Source: an uncultured SAR86 cluster bacterium (GTDB taxonomy: Bacteria > Pseudomonadota > Gammaproteobacteria > Magnimaribacterales > Magnimaribacteraceae). From it: DNA of 64,000 nt. The notes beneath the pieces were generated by a model. The model saw only the letters and a program-made list of their open reading frames with translations. It was not told the DNA's origin and ran no database searches. The stretch is taken from positions 1-64,000 of the forward strand of contig CACLAF010000005.1 in NCBI GenBank assembly GCA_902604855.1, given 5' to 3'. This document shows, one piece after another, positions 8,213 to 17,253 of this stretch. Position 1 is the first letter of the stretch. Every line of letters starts with the position of its first letter. A program made the translations under genes and the position numbers.

Positions 8213-9727
8213 CTAAGACTTATCAATGAGATATTGACTCAGGAGAGGCACAGGTCTGCCTGAACCGCCTTTTGCAGCTCCTTTATAACTAGCAGTTCCG
8301 GCCACATCGAGATGAGCCCATGGGTATTTCTCTGCAAATCTTGATAAAAAACATGCAGCGGTAATAGTCCCAGCTCGACCACCTATGTTTGCGATATCTG
8401 CAAAATTACTATCCAAATCCTTTTGGTAAACATCCCATAAGGGCAATTGCCAAGCTCTATCTGAAGCTTTTCGGCCAGCCTCCAATAATTCTTCTGCGAG
8501 TTTGTCATTATTAGACATTAGTCCAGATGTAGAATAACCCAATGCCATTATCACCGCACCGGTTAGTGTAGCAATGTCTACAACTGATCGGGGTTCAAAT
8601 CTTTCAACATAAGTCAAAGCATCAGCTAAGACCAATCGTCCCTCAGCATCAGTATTTAATATTTCAACAGTCTTACCTGACATTGTGCGTACGACATCAC
8701 CAGGCTTAGTGGCCTTGCTACCTGGCATATTTTCTGCGCTTGCCACAACACCAACTATATTGATTGGAAGTTTAAGTTCTGAAACTACTTGCATAGTCGC
8801 TATAACACTCGCAGCACCACACATATCAAATTTCATTTCATCCATGGTCGGAGGAGGTTTGAGGCTTATTCCTCCCGTATCAAAAGTAATACCCTTGCCA
8901 ACAATCGCATATGGTTTATCGCCTTTTTTTCCGCCTTGATAATTCATTGAAATGAGTTTTGATTCTTGCGCACTTCCGTTTCCAACTGAAAGTAAACAAT
9001 CCATACCCATTTTTTTCATCTCCTTTTCGCCATAAACCCTACAACTAAGTTTTTGATATTTATTGGCTGCAGATCTAGAACTAGTTGCCAAATAGGATGG
9101 AGTGCACACATTTCCAGGAAGATTTGCTAAATCTTTAGCTACATTCATTCCTTGTCCTATGACTTGCCCAGTTTTGAGCCCTTTGCGCAACTTAGCTACG
9201 CCTTGCTTTGAATCAATAACAATTGAGACTTTTTTAAGGTAATTAATTTTTTTATTTTTCTTATTAAGTTTCGCGTCGTAGGTATAAGCCTTGCTTTCAA
9301 CAGCAGTACCTATTTTCTGCAGCAAAGTCTCATCGGTGTTTTCTTTAGATTCATGTTTCATAGAAGGTAATGAAACAATACCTGTTGAAGATTTTTTTGT
9401 TGTTAGACAAGTTGTTACAGACATTGCAATCTTATCAAGATCTTCACTGCCAAGACCTTTCGTCGGTTTACCACAACCAATTAAGAAAATTCTTTCAGCA
9501 GAAGTACCATCATTAGTTGCAATGTAAGCTGTCTGACCCACTTTTGACTCAAACTCACCCCTTTTTATTAGCTTTTTAATACTACCTTGAGTTGCTTTAT
9601 CAACTTTTTCTGCAATTGAATTTAATGTCCTTCCCTCAGAAACACCGACAACTAAAACATCGATTTTTGTTTTTAAAAGATTTTTTGATAGTTCTTGGTT
9701 AAGGCTTAGTGTGAGTCTTTTTTTCAT
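8213..9727 (-). CDS. pepA: Leucyl aminopeptidase (cytosol aminopeptidase, M17)
   Basis: Two-metal M17 aminopeptidase of 504 aa that removes N-terminal residues from peptides; PepA of E. coli also binds DNA at cer sites and at the carAB promoter. The metal-site motifs are intact: KGITFDTGGISLKP and NTDAEGRLVLADAL (from about residue 358). The frame is open to an ATG at 9778, but the ATG at 9727 has a strong AAAGGAG Shine-Dalgarno and gives the usual MKKRLTLSL-type beginning. It is divergent from lptF and is the first gene of pepA-holC-valS. Whether it also regulates carAB in this organism cannot be seen here. Confidence 0.95.
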   Translation of the reverse strand: MKKRLTLSLNQELSKNLLKTKIDVLVVGVSEGRTLNSIAEKVDKATQGSIKKLIKRGEFESKVGQTAYIATNDGTSAERIFLIGCGKPTKGLGSEDLDKIAMSVTTCLTTKKSSTGIVSLPSMKHESKENTDETLLQKIGTAVESKAYTYDAKLNKKNKKINYLKKVSIVIDSKQGVAKLRKGLKTGQVIGQGMNVAKDLANLPGNVCTPSYLATSSRSAANKYQKLSCRVYGEKEMKKMGMDCLLSVGNGSAQESKLISMNYQGGKKGDKPYAIVGKGITFDTGGISLKPPPTMDEMKFDMCGAASVIATMQVVSELKLPINIVGVVASAENMPGSKATKPGDVVRTMSGKTVEILNTDAEGRLVLADALTYVERFEPRSVVDIATLTGAVIMALGYSTSGLMSNNDKLAEELLEAGRKASDRAWQLPLWDVYQKDLDSNFADIANIGGRAGTITAACFLSRFAEKYPWAHLDVAGTASYKGAAKGGSGRPVPLLSQYLIDKS

Positions 9728-9855
9728 TACGTCTCCTTTTAAAAAAGATTGTTGTCGTACTATTTTATCAATAAACAATAAAAGTTATCTCCAAATAGAG
9801 AATATTCTTCTAATAAAGAGTAGGATTGACTATATAGATTTTCAAATTCTTGTTT

Positions 9856-10860
9856 ATGATTTTAAATCGTTATTTTCTAAAGACTATTTTCTCATATACT
9901 CTGGCTATAAGCGTAGTCTTTATTCTCATAATCGTATCTTCGAGGTCTATACAATACTTAGAACAAGCATCCAGAGGTGAAATAAATCCTCAAGTTGTTT
10001 TTTATATAGTCTTATATAGGCTTCCAGAATTTTTAGAATTAATTTTACCTCTAAGTTTTTTCATGTCTGTTGTTTTGACTATTGGAAAATTTAGCTCAGA
10101 AAGTGAACTTACGATCATGGAACAGCTTGGCTTAAGTAACGCAAGAATCTACTCGCTATTGGCAATTCCTGCAGTATTGATAGCTTTGTTAATATTTTTC
10201 TTTTCTTTAGTGCTTAGTCCTGGATTAGATATTCGGGTAAAGAGTTTACTTGAAGTTAAATCTCTAGAAGAAACCTTCGATGCTTTACTTCCAGGTGAAT
10301 TTCACAAATTAAATGATTCTTATCTTATTTATGCGAAGGAAAAGCGAAATGACGGACTGAAGGATGTTTTTCTCCTTATGGAGGATTCCACTAGGGAATC
10401 AAGTTTGGCTGTCGTAGCTGAGGAATTGAGCGCAAATAGGTCAGGAAATGGAGATTTGAATTTTGGTAAAGGGTTTTCATATTCCAAAGAAGAGCCTGAC
10501 GAAATATTTTCAGTCAAGTTTGATAATCTGAAATTAAAAGCTGACTTCATGTCGAAAAATAGTGTTGAAGTAAATTTTAAGCTAAAGGATTCAGTAAATC
10601 CTTTGTTATGGTCGAGCTCTATAAGTTTTATGACATTATTAAGTGTTTTCATGGCCGTGCCATTATCAGAAAGATCTCCGCGTAAGGGCAGATACTCGAA
10701 AATACTACCTAGCTTATTAATATTTTCAGCATACTTAGGGATTTTGTTGACATTTAAAGGTACAGAGTCCTCTAATTTAATTTCAATTCTCTTGGTTCAT
10801 TTGCTTTTTTTAGTTTTCTCTATTCTTTTGAATTTATATATGCTCAAGATAAAATCATGA
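9856..10860 (+). CDS. lptF: LPS export ABC transporter permease LptF
   Basis: A 334-aa inner-membrane permease that with LptG and LptB pulls lipopolysaccharide from the inner membrane into the Lpt bridge. It shows the family order: MILNRYFLKT with the first helix, LPEFLELILPLSFFMSVVLT, the EQLGLSNARIY coupling region, a periplasmic beta-jellyroll (about residues 125-245), and the C-terminal helices. The start is taken as the ATG at 9856; a TTG two codons earlier is also possible. The stop overlaps the lptG start in ATGA. It is divergent from pepA with 128 bp between the starts, which must hold both promoters, though none stands out clearly. Confidence 0.93.
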   Translation: MILNRYFLKTIFSYTLAISVVFILIIVSSRSIQYLEQASRGEINPQVVFYIVLYRLPEFLELILPLSFFMSVVLTIGKFSSESELTIMEQLGLSNARIYSLLAIPAVLIALLIFFFSLVLSPGLDIRVKSLLEVKSLEETFDALLPGEFHKLNDSYLIYAKEKRNDGLKDVFLLMEDSTRESSLAVVAEELSANRSGNGDLNFGKGFSYSKEEPDEIFSVKFDNLKLKADFMSKNSVEVNFKLKDSVNPLLWSSSISFMTLLSVFMAVPLSERSPRKGRYSKILPSLLIFSAYLGILLTFKGTESSNLISILLVHLLFLVFSILLNLYMLKIKS

Positions 10861-11915
10861 TTCATTTATTTGGTGACATAATAGAAAGAAATATCTCCAA
10901 GAGAATATTTCATAGTATTTGTATTGCTGCAGTTGCAATCTCTTTGCTAGATTTTTTATTTAAATTTATTTCTGAAATCTCCGATATATCAGACTCTTAT
11001 CTTGTGTTTGATGCACTAATCTATTGTTTTTATTCAATTCCAAGTTCAATTTATGAATATTTGTCATATATCTGTCTAATTGGAGCGATCATTGGTTTAG
11101 GAAGCTTAAACTCAGAAGGGGAGATTATAGGTTCAAAAGTTTTAGGTAAATCGAATTTTAGGATGGCGATAGCATCTTTAAGGCCTGCAATAGTAATAAT
11201 AGCAATAGCTTTTTTATTTCAAGAAACTTTACTTCCTTCATTGTCACAAGCTAACGAGGAAAATAGATTAGTAAAGCAAGAAAGATTCAATTCAGAGGAT
11301 GGTTATTGGTTTGCTTCTGATTCTTCAATTAATTTTTTTAAAACTTCTCCGAGTAAAGATTCTATAAATGATGTCACGACTTATCAATATGGAGAAGAGG
11401 GGAATATTAACCAAATAATAGATTCGAAATATGCTAAACGTCAAAATGGCATCTGGACTCTATTTGATTTAACAATAACGGACTTTCAAAAAAATTCTAT
11501 TCGCCTTCAAGAAAAAAAAATATGGCCAGAAGGTCCTAAAGATAGTGATATGAGAAGAATTCTATCTCCTAGGTACCTTTCAATTAGTGAGCTCAATGAA
11601 GCTTTAAAGTTAAACATATCTGAATATAGAAGAAATAACTTATCTCTGGAGTATTGGAAGAAAATATTCCATCCTATTACAACAATATTATTAATTTTGT
11701 TAGCTGCATCTTTCGTCTTTGGGAGAGTAAGAGATGAGTCTATTGGTAGAAGAATTCTTACTGGAGTTTTATTCGCATTTTCCTTGAATATTTGTCAAAA
11801 CCTCTTTGCAAGTATGGCAGTAGTCTCACTTTTAAGCCCATTCTATGCAGTTACTTTACCTATAGCAGCAGTTATTGTTTTAACAACTATATTCTGGAAA
11901 CTTAAATCTAATTAA
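10857..11915 (+). CDS. lptG: LPS export ABC transporter permease LptG
   Basis: A 352-aa partner of LptF. It begins with a membrane helix near residue 20, has the YLSYICLIGAIIGLGSLNSEGE segment typical of LptG, a periplasmic jellyroll domain (about 130-260), and C-terminal helices with FVFGRVRDESIGRRI. It starts 4 bp inside the end of lptF. The 3' end overlaps the convergent RDD-family gene by 8 bp. The ATPase subunit of the same machine is encoded far away at the other end of the window (lptB). Confidence 0.92.
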   Translation: MIHLFGDIIERNISKRIFHSICIAAVAISLLDFLFKFISEISDISDSYLVFDALIYCFYSIPSSIYEYLSYICLIGAIIGLGSLNSEGEIIGSKVLGKSNFRMAIASLRPAIVIIAIAFLFQETLLPSLSQANEENRLVKQERFNSEDGYWFASDSSINFFKTSPSKDSINDVTTYQYGEEGNINQIIDSKYAKRQNGIWTLFDLTITDFQKNSIRLQEKKIWPEGPKDSDMRRILSPRYLSISELNEALKLNISEYRRNNLSLEYWKKIFHPITTILLILLAASFVFGRVRDESIGRRILTGVLFAFSLNICQNLFASMAVVSLLSPFYAVTLPIAAVIVLTTIFWKLKSN

Positions 11916-12318
11916 TCTTAGCGATTCTTGTTTTTGTTGCTAAATCAGCCAGAGATTTTTTTTCTTCGTTAAAAAAAATATATAAGTAGCCAAGACCAAA
12001 GAATAGGAAAGAAAAGGTAGAAAAAGCGCAACGTAAGAGACAAATTCTTATTGTTAACTTTTCTTCAGAAATAAGTTTTATTTTCCATGCTTGCATACCT
12101 ACAGTCTGTCCATCATTTACCAACCAAAAATAAGAGTAAAAGATTGGTCCAGAGAAAATAGTAACGAAAAGCTGCAGTAAGTCTATAATTCCGCCGTTTT
12201 CAGGAGCTCCGCCGTTTAAAAATACGAGTAATAAAGTTAAAGAAAAGATTATCCCTAAAATCAGTAAACTGTCATAAACAAGGGAAAATATTCTTTTAAA
12301 AAAGCCTGAATTTTCCAT
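11908..12318 (-). CDS. RDD-family membrane protein
   Basis: A 136-aa membrane protein with about four hydrophobic segments. It fits the RDD family: FFKRIFSLVYDSLLILGI near the N-terminus (where the family name motif R-D-D is present only as R9 and D14) and DGQTVGMQAWKIKLIS in the middle, the second hallmark. RDD proteins are uncharacterised; some are linked to ion transport. An RDD protein convergent with lptG is also found in Pseudomonas. It starts at the ATG at 12318, divergent from the POT transporter. Confidence 0.8.
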   Translation of the reverse strand: MENSGFFKRIFSLVYDSLLILGIIFSLTLLLVFLNGGAPENGGIIDLLQLFVTIFSGPIFYSYFWLVNDGQTVGMQAWKIKLISEEKLTIRICLLRCAFSTFSFLFFGLGYLYIFFNEEKKSLADLATKTRIAKIN

Positions 12319-12375
12319 AATAATTTGGAGAAGATATTTTTTTTGATTATTCTATATACAAATTGAGAGTTTATT

Positions 12376-13863
12376 ATGCATGATATATCCAAATCTAGTG
12401 ATACCTTTTTCTTAGGCCATCCCAAAGGTCTCGTAACGCTTTTTTTAACTGAAATGTGGGAAAGAATGTCCTTCTATGGAATGAGAGGATTACTTGTTTT
12501 GTTCATGACAAGGGAGGTGGCTGAAGGAGGCATGAATCTTAATGCTCCTGAGGCTATGGCAATCTATGGAATATATGGCGCTTCAGTGTATTTTTTATGT
12601 GTTCCTGGCGGATGGATTGCAGATAAGCTTTTTGGAGCCCAGAAAGCTGTTCTATATGGTGCCATTATTATAACAATTGGTCACTTCGTGCTGGCAATTC
12701 CCTATGATAAAACCTTTTTTCTTGGTTTAGTTCTTGTCTCAATCGGTACAGGTCTTTTAAAGCCAAACATCTCAACTATCGTCGGCCAACTCTATAAGCC
12801 AGGAGATGTAAGAATTGATTCCGGCTACACGATATTCTATATGTCCATCAATATAGGAAGTATGCTCGGATTCCTTGTTTGTGGCTATCTTGGAGAGAAG
12901 GTAGGGTGGCATTGGGGTTTCGGAGCCGCTGGTGTAGGAATGACTTTTGGTGTTTTACAGTATATTTTTACTAGAAATTCATTAGGAGAAGCAGGAAAAA
13001 ATCCTAACTTAGCTCCTACTGAAGATGAATCAAAGTACATGAAGATATTTAAATATAGTGCAATAGCTATTTTCTTACTAGTTACTTCAGGCTTTGCTGG
13101 ACTTTGGAGTGTCGATCCACAACTACTCAACCAACTTACTGTTTATTTGATATTAATCGTGGCTATTTCTTACTTCATTTATTTATTCTTTTTTGCAGGG
13201 CTGGGTACTGATGAAATTGAAAATATCAAAATGTTATTAATATTATTTTTCGGAGCTGTATTATTTTGGGCCGGATTTGACCAAGGGGGCTCATCTTTAA
13301 ATCTTTTTGCTAAAGACTATACGGATCTATTTATCTTTGGGTGGGAGATGCCAGCGACCTTTCTTCAGGTCGCAAATCCTTTGATGGTAGTAATTTTTGC
13401 TCCTTTTTTCGCAGCATTTTGGATCTCTCTTGGTAAAAAGAACTTAGATCCTGATACACCTCAAAAATTTGCTTTGGGATGTTTCCTCATGGCTATTGGT
13501 TTTTTAGTAATTATTTTTGGTGTTGAGGCTGCTATGCAGAACGAAAAAGCCGGTATTCAGTTTCTTCTCATAACATATCTTTTTCATACACTAGGCGAGC
13601 TATGTTTGAGTCCAGTGGGCCTTTCAGCTACTGCGAAATATTCTCCAATTAGATACAGAGGTCAAATGATGGGAATTTGGTTTCTATCGTCTTCTTTAGC
13701 GGCTGGTCTTGCGGGCCTACTTGCAAGCAAATCATTTGAGGCTGGTATAGCTTCAATGCCAGATCTCTTTATGCAAATTATTATTGCCCTGTTCGTAGTA
13801 GGAATTTTACTCCTCATATCAAATAGATTCGTAAAGGCTACTGAAATAAAGGAAGGGAACTAG
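12376..13863 (+). CDS. POT-family proton-dependent peptide symporter
   Basis: A 495-aa inner-membrane protein of about 14 helices that takes up di- and tripeptides with protons. The POT signatures are clear: TEMWERMSFYGMRGLLVLF near residues 26-44 (the ExxER proton-coupling motif) and DSGYTIFYMSINIGSMLG (the FYxxINxG motif). The later GELCLSPVGLSATAKYSP, with its conserved glutamate and proline, is also typical. It is similar to bacterial DtpT/DtpA types, but which one is not resolved. It is single, between divergent RDD and convergent dapE. It would suit a heterotroph that recycles peptides. Confidence 0.93.
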   Translation: MHDISKSSDTFFLGHPKGLVTLFLTEMWERMSFYGMRGLLVLFMTREVAEGGMNLNAPEAMAIYGIYGASVYFLCVPGGWIADKLFGAQKAVLYGAIIITIGHFVLAIPYDKTFFLGLVLVSIGTGLLKPNISTIVGQLYKPGDVRIDSGYTIFYMSINIGSMLGFLVCGYLGEKVGWHWGFGAAGVGMTFGVLQYIFTRNSLGEAGKNPNLAPTEDESKYMKIFKYSAIAIFLLVTSGFAGLWSVDPQLLNQLTVYLILIVAISYFIYLFFFAGLGTDEIENIKMLLILFFGAVLFWAGFDQGGSSLNLFAKDYTDLFIFGWEMPATFLQVANPLMVVIFAPFFAAFWISLGKKNLDPDTPQKFALGCFLMAIGFLVIIFGVEAAMQNEKAGIQFLLITYLFHTLGELCLSPVGLSATAKYSPIRYRGQMMGIWFLSSSLAAGLAGLLASKSFEAGIASMPDLFMQIIIALFVVGILLLISNRFVKATEIKEGN

Positions 13864-13884
13864 GGAAATACTAGTTAAATTTCA

Positions 13885-15015
13885 CTAATTAGTGAGGAGT
13901 TTACTTAATATTGTTTTGTATATTTTATGCAATTCCTCAAGATCTTCCTTTTTTACGCTCTCATTTACTTTATGAATAGATGCATTACCTGGCCCAAGCT
14001 CAACAACTTGGGATCCAGTAGGTGCAACAAATCTACCGTCTGATGTGCCTCCATCAGTAGTGCATTTAGGTTCTGATCCTGTCACATCTTTTATTGAGTT
14101 TTTCACTGCTGCGATGAGCTCTTCTTCAGTAGTAAGAAATGGCTTACCTCCAACTTCCCAAAAAACCTCACATTCAACTTCATATTTATGGATTATGGAC
14201 TCAACATCATCTTTTATTTGTTGTACGGAAGTTGAGGGAGAGTGACGTACATTTAAACTTAACTCTAAGCTTCCTGGGATAACATTTGTTGCTCCGGTAC
14301 CTGAGTTGAGATTAGATATTTGTAAAACACTATCTTGAAACTTGCCTGTGTCATCTTCCCATCTGAGCTTAGATAGTTCAGCAAGAGGAGAGGAAAAATT
14401 ATGTATAGGGTTACTAGCTTTTTCTGGATAGGCTACGTGACCTTGAGTTCCTTTGACTATAATTTTGGCTGAAACTGAACCTCTTCTACCAATCTTTATA
14501 ACATCTCCCACATTATTATCAGCTGTCGGCTCTCCAACAAGACACCATTCAATTTTTTCATTCTTTTCTTCTAAATAATCAACAACTTTAGTAACTCCAT
14601 CCACGGCAGGACCTTCTTCATCGCTTGTTAGTAAAACCGCTATTCTTCCTGATAAGGTTGGTTCTTCAGCTAAGAATTCTTCTATAGAAGTTACAAAAGC
14701 AGCAACGCTTCCTTTCATATCTGCAGCTCCTCTTCCAACTAGCAAAGAGTCTTTATCAGTTGCTACGAAAGGATCACTCTCCCAGTCTTCAAGTGGGCCT
14801 GTAGGGACTACATCAGTATGACCTAGAAAAGCAAAAATAGGACCAGAATCTCCAAAGGTAGCCCAAAGGTTGTCTACATCTCCATACTTAAGGTGTTCAA
14901 CTGAAAAACCAATTTTTTCCAATCTTGTAGAAATAATATTTTGGCATCCAGCATCGTCAGGCGTCACAGACCTCTTTGATATTAACTCTTTAGTAAGTTC
15001 TAAAACTTTACTCAT
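13885..15015 (-). CDS. dapE: Succinyl-diaminopimelate desuccinylase
   Basis: A zinc-dependent M20-type hydrolase of 376 aa releasing LL-diaminopimelate from its N-succinyl form, for lysine and peptidoglycan. Metal and catalytic residues are visible: His66 and Asp68 in GHTDVVPTG, Asp99 in GRGAADMKGS, Glu133 and Glu134 in SDEEGPAVDG, and a C-terminal histidine in NASIHKVNE. It ends the leftward map-glnD-dapC-dapD-dapE cluster, 9 bp after dapD. The 21-bp convergent gap to the transporter gene contains only a weak AT-rich inverted repeat. Confidence 0.95.
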   Translation of the reverse strand: MSKVLELTKELISKRSVTPDDAGCQNIISTRLEKIGFSVEHLKYGDVDNLWATFGDSGPIFAFLGHTDVVPTGPLEDWESDPFVATDKDSLLVGRGAADMKGSVAAFVTSIEEFLAEEPTLSGRIAVLLTSDEEGPAVDGVTKVVDYLEEKNEKIEWCLVGEPTADNNVGDVIKIGRRGSVSAKIIVKGTQGHVAYPEKASNPIHNFSSPLAELSKLRWEDDTGKFQDSVLQISNLNSGTGATNVIPGSLELSLNVRHSPSTSVQQIKDDVESIIHKYEVECEVFWEVGGKPFLTTEEELIAAVKNSIKDVTGSEPKCTTDGGTSDGRFVAPTGSQVVELGPGNASIHKVNESVKKEDLEELHKIYKTILSKLLTN

Positions 15016-15024
15016 TTCTTTGAT

Positions 15025-16011
15025 TTAGTCGTTTTTATGCAGTGTTTCGTTCAAAATAACACTTTTTCCATTGGGTTTGCATTGAATGGCTCCAGTAAGG
15101 GAATTTCGTATGAATAATAGGTCATCTTTGCCAGATAAGGTTGATGCCTTTACAGTTTCGATCATCTCATTTTTTGAATTGAGAATTTCTACTTTAGATC
15201 CTCCTGTTAGGTACAAGCCCGCTTCTAATATACACCTGTTTCCTAAAGGAATACCTAACCCAGAATTAGCACCCAATAAACAATCTTCGCCAACAGAAAT
15301 TTTGACCTCATTTCCGCCTGACAAAGTACCCATCGTTGAACAACCGCCTCCCAAATCTGAGTTTTTTCCTATAACCACACCTGCTGAAATTCTACCTTCT
15401 ATCATAGCTGAGCCCAGCGTGCCTGCATTAAAGTTAACAAAACCTTCGTGCATTACTGTTGTTCCTTCAGACAAATGGGCTCCTAACCTTACCCTAGAAC
15501 TATCAGCTATTCTTACCCCTTCAGGAATTATGTAATCGGTCAGGCAAGGGAATTTATCTACCGATCTAACAAAGACTTCTCCATTTCTAGATCTAAATAA
15601 ATTCAAGTCCTTCACATCAACAGGACCAAGATTGGTCCATGCAACGTTAGCTAAAGATCCGAATAGATTTTCTAGGTTAATACTGTTTGGTTTTGAGACT
15701 TTCAATGATAATAGATAAAGCTTTAAATAAGCATCACATATATTTGAGATAGGTACATCCTTATCAATTTTATGAAATATCAATTTCTGTCTACTTGTAA
15801 CAGATAATGAATTATTGATACTCTCAAAAAACTCGTTATTTTCTTCTCCGCTTGCTATTGAATAAAGAGAATTAAATCCTGGATTATCAATGTTTAAAGT
15901 ATTCAGGAGTTCCTGGTCTTCATTCAAAATCAAGTGATATCTAACATCTAGCAAATCATTACTTGAATTTAATGTAGAAACACCAACAGCAACCAACGGA
16001 AAAATATTCAT
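15025..16011 (-). CDS. dapD: Tetrahydrodipicolinate N-succinyltransferase (long form)
   Basis: Transfers succinyl from succinyl-CoA to tetrahydrodipicolinate. At 328 aa it belongs to the longer DapD type found in Pseudomonas and actinobacteria rather than the 274-aa E. coli type. The second half is a left-handed beta helix of hexapeptide repeats, with the family stretches RVRLGAHLSEGTTVMHEGFV, NAGTLGSAMIEGRIS and LGANSGLGIPLG. The N-terminal 120 residues are the less conserved helper domain. The gene sits between dapC and dapE. Confidence 0.93.
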   Translation of the reverse strand: MNIFPLVAVGVSTLNSSNDLLDVRYHLILNEDQELLNTLNIDNPGFNSLYSIASGEENNEFFESINNSLSVTSRQKLIFHKIDKDVPISNICDAYLKLYLLSLKVSKPNSINLENLFGSLANVAWTNLGPVDVKDLNLFRSRNGEVFVRSVDKFPCLTDYIIPEGVRIADSSRVRLGAHLSEGTTVMHEGFVNFNAGTLGSAMIEGRISAGVVIGKNSDLGGGCSTMGTLSGGNEVKISVGEDCLLGANSGLGIPLGNRCILEAGLYLTGGSKVEILNSKNEMIETVKASTLSGKDDLLFIRNSLTGAIQCKPNGKSVILNETLHKND

Positions 16012-16057
16012 CTGTATATTATAAGTTCTGGTTAACTTTAGAGATAGATTAAAAAAT

Positions 16058-17245
16058 CTAATTTAAAGATTGCATGGTTCTATTTACAGCAGAAAAGGCC
16101 CTATTGATAGTATCAACATCATGCACTACAGCTAATCTTAAATACCCTTCACCAGGATTAATGTCACCAATATTCTTACCTAAGTACGATCCAGGTAAAC
16201 TAAGCACTGACTCCTGTTCATATAGCAACTTTGCGAAAGCCTGATCATCACAAGATAATTTTAACCAAATATAAAATCCTCCATCAGGTCTCTTCACATC
16301 ATCAAACTCATCTAAGCAAGAAATAGCTGCTTTATACTTCTTATCATATTCAGCCCTATTAGATTCTACATGCTTACTATCTTGCCAGGCCCAAGTACTG
16401 GCTAATTGAGTTGGCAAAGAAAGAGTAACGCCATGATAAGTTCTATATAAACTTAGTTTTTTTATTATCGCTTCCGAAGCACAAATAAAACCTGATCGAA
16501 GACCGGCAAGACTAGATCTTTTAGAGAGGCTATGAAATATGACTGACCTAGAATCTGCCATAGTTACATCATCACATTCTAATAATCCCAAAGGAGGATT
16601 TGATGAACTATCATAAATATCGATATAACATTCATCAGAGCATAACAGAAAATCATATTTTTCCGCTTTTTCAAGCAGTTCAATATATTCTTTTTTATCA
16701 AAACAATATCCAGTGGGGTTTGAGGGAGAACATATTATAAAAAGTTGACAATCTTCCCATACATCCTCAGGTATGCTTTCAAGGTCAGGTTTAAATCCTT
16801 CAGACTCGATAGAATTTAAGTAGAAGGGCTCTGCACCTGCCATAATTGCAGCACCCTCATAAATTTTGTAAAACGGATTTGGTAAAATTACCCTTGGATT
16901 CTTTTTTGTAGTATCTATTGACGACTGAATAAATGAAAAAATTCCTTCTCTACTACCTGAGAGAGGTAAAACATGAATATCGGGATTAATATTGCTTATA
17001 GAAAATCTTTCATTTAAGTAATTACAGTAACTCTCTCTCAAATATAATTCTCCTGATGAAGTTGGATACTTAGAATAGGATAAAGAGTTTTCATTGATAA
17101 TATCTAGTGCTTGCATAGGCGCTCGTTCTTTGGGTTCTCCTATATGAAGTCCAACGACATCTAATGGATCTTTTTTTATATCTTTCAGTAAATCTGAGAG
17201 GTACTGGAACGGGTACTCTGTCAAAAAATCTAATTGTTTATTCAT
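16058..17245 (-). CDS. dapC: Succinyldiaminopimelate aminotransferase
   Basis: Fold-type I PLP aminotransferase of 395 aa. The PLP lysine is Lys242 in HSLSKRSSLAGLRSGF; Asn176 (SPSNPTG), Asp204 and Tyr207 (SDECY) are the cofactor contacts. The early HIGEPKE motif is typical of DapC. Together with dapD and dapE it completes the succinylase route from tetrahydrodipicolinate to LL-diaminopimelate. The gene begins 8 bp after the glnD stop. By sequence alone it could be another class I aminotransferase; the neighbours decide the call. Confidence 0.9.
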   Translation of the reverse strand: MNKQLDFLTEYPFQYLSDLLKDIKKDPLDVVGLHIGEPKERAPMQALDIINENSLSYSKYPTSSGELYLRESYCNYLNERFSISNINPDIHVLPLSGSREGIFSFIQSSIDTTKKNPRVILPNPFYKIYEGAAIMAGAEPFYLNSIESEGFKPDLESIPEDVWEDCQLFIICSPSNPTGYCFDKKEYIELLEKAEKYDFLLCSDECYIDIYDSSSNPPLGLLECDDVTMADSRSVIFHSLSKRSSLAGLRSGFICASEAIIKKLSLYRTYHGVTLSLPTQLASTWAWQDSKHVESNRAEYDKKYKAAISCLDEFDDVKRPDGGFYIWLKLSCDDQAFAKLLYEQESVLSLPGSYLGKNIGDINPGEGYLRLAVVHDVDTINRAFSAVNRTMQSLN

Positions 17246-17253
17246 TTATCCTC

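Noticed and set aside
9727-9778. Upstream start of pepA at 9778
   Set aside because: The ATG at 9727 has a strong Shine-Dalgarno and gives the usual N-terminus.
13870-13893. Inverted repeat between the peptide symporter and dapE
   Set aside because: The stem is almost all A/T and has no T run; it overlaps the dapE stop. Not a convincing terminator.
15086-15535. Open frame of 149 codons on the plus strand opposite dapD
   Set aside because: It lies fully antisense to a well-supported gene, has no family resemblance and no ribosome-binding site.
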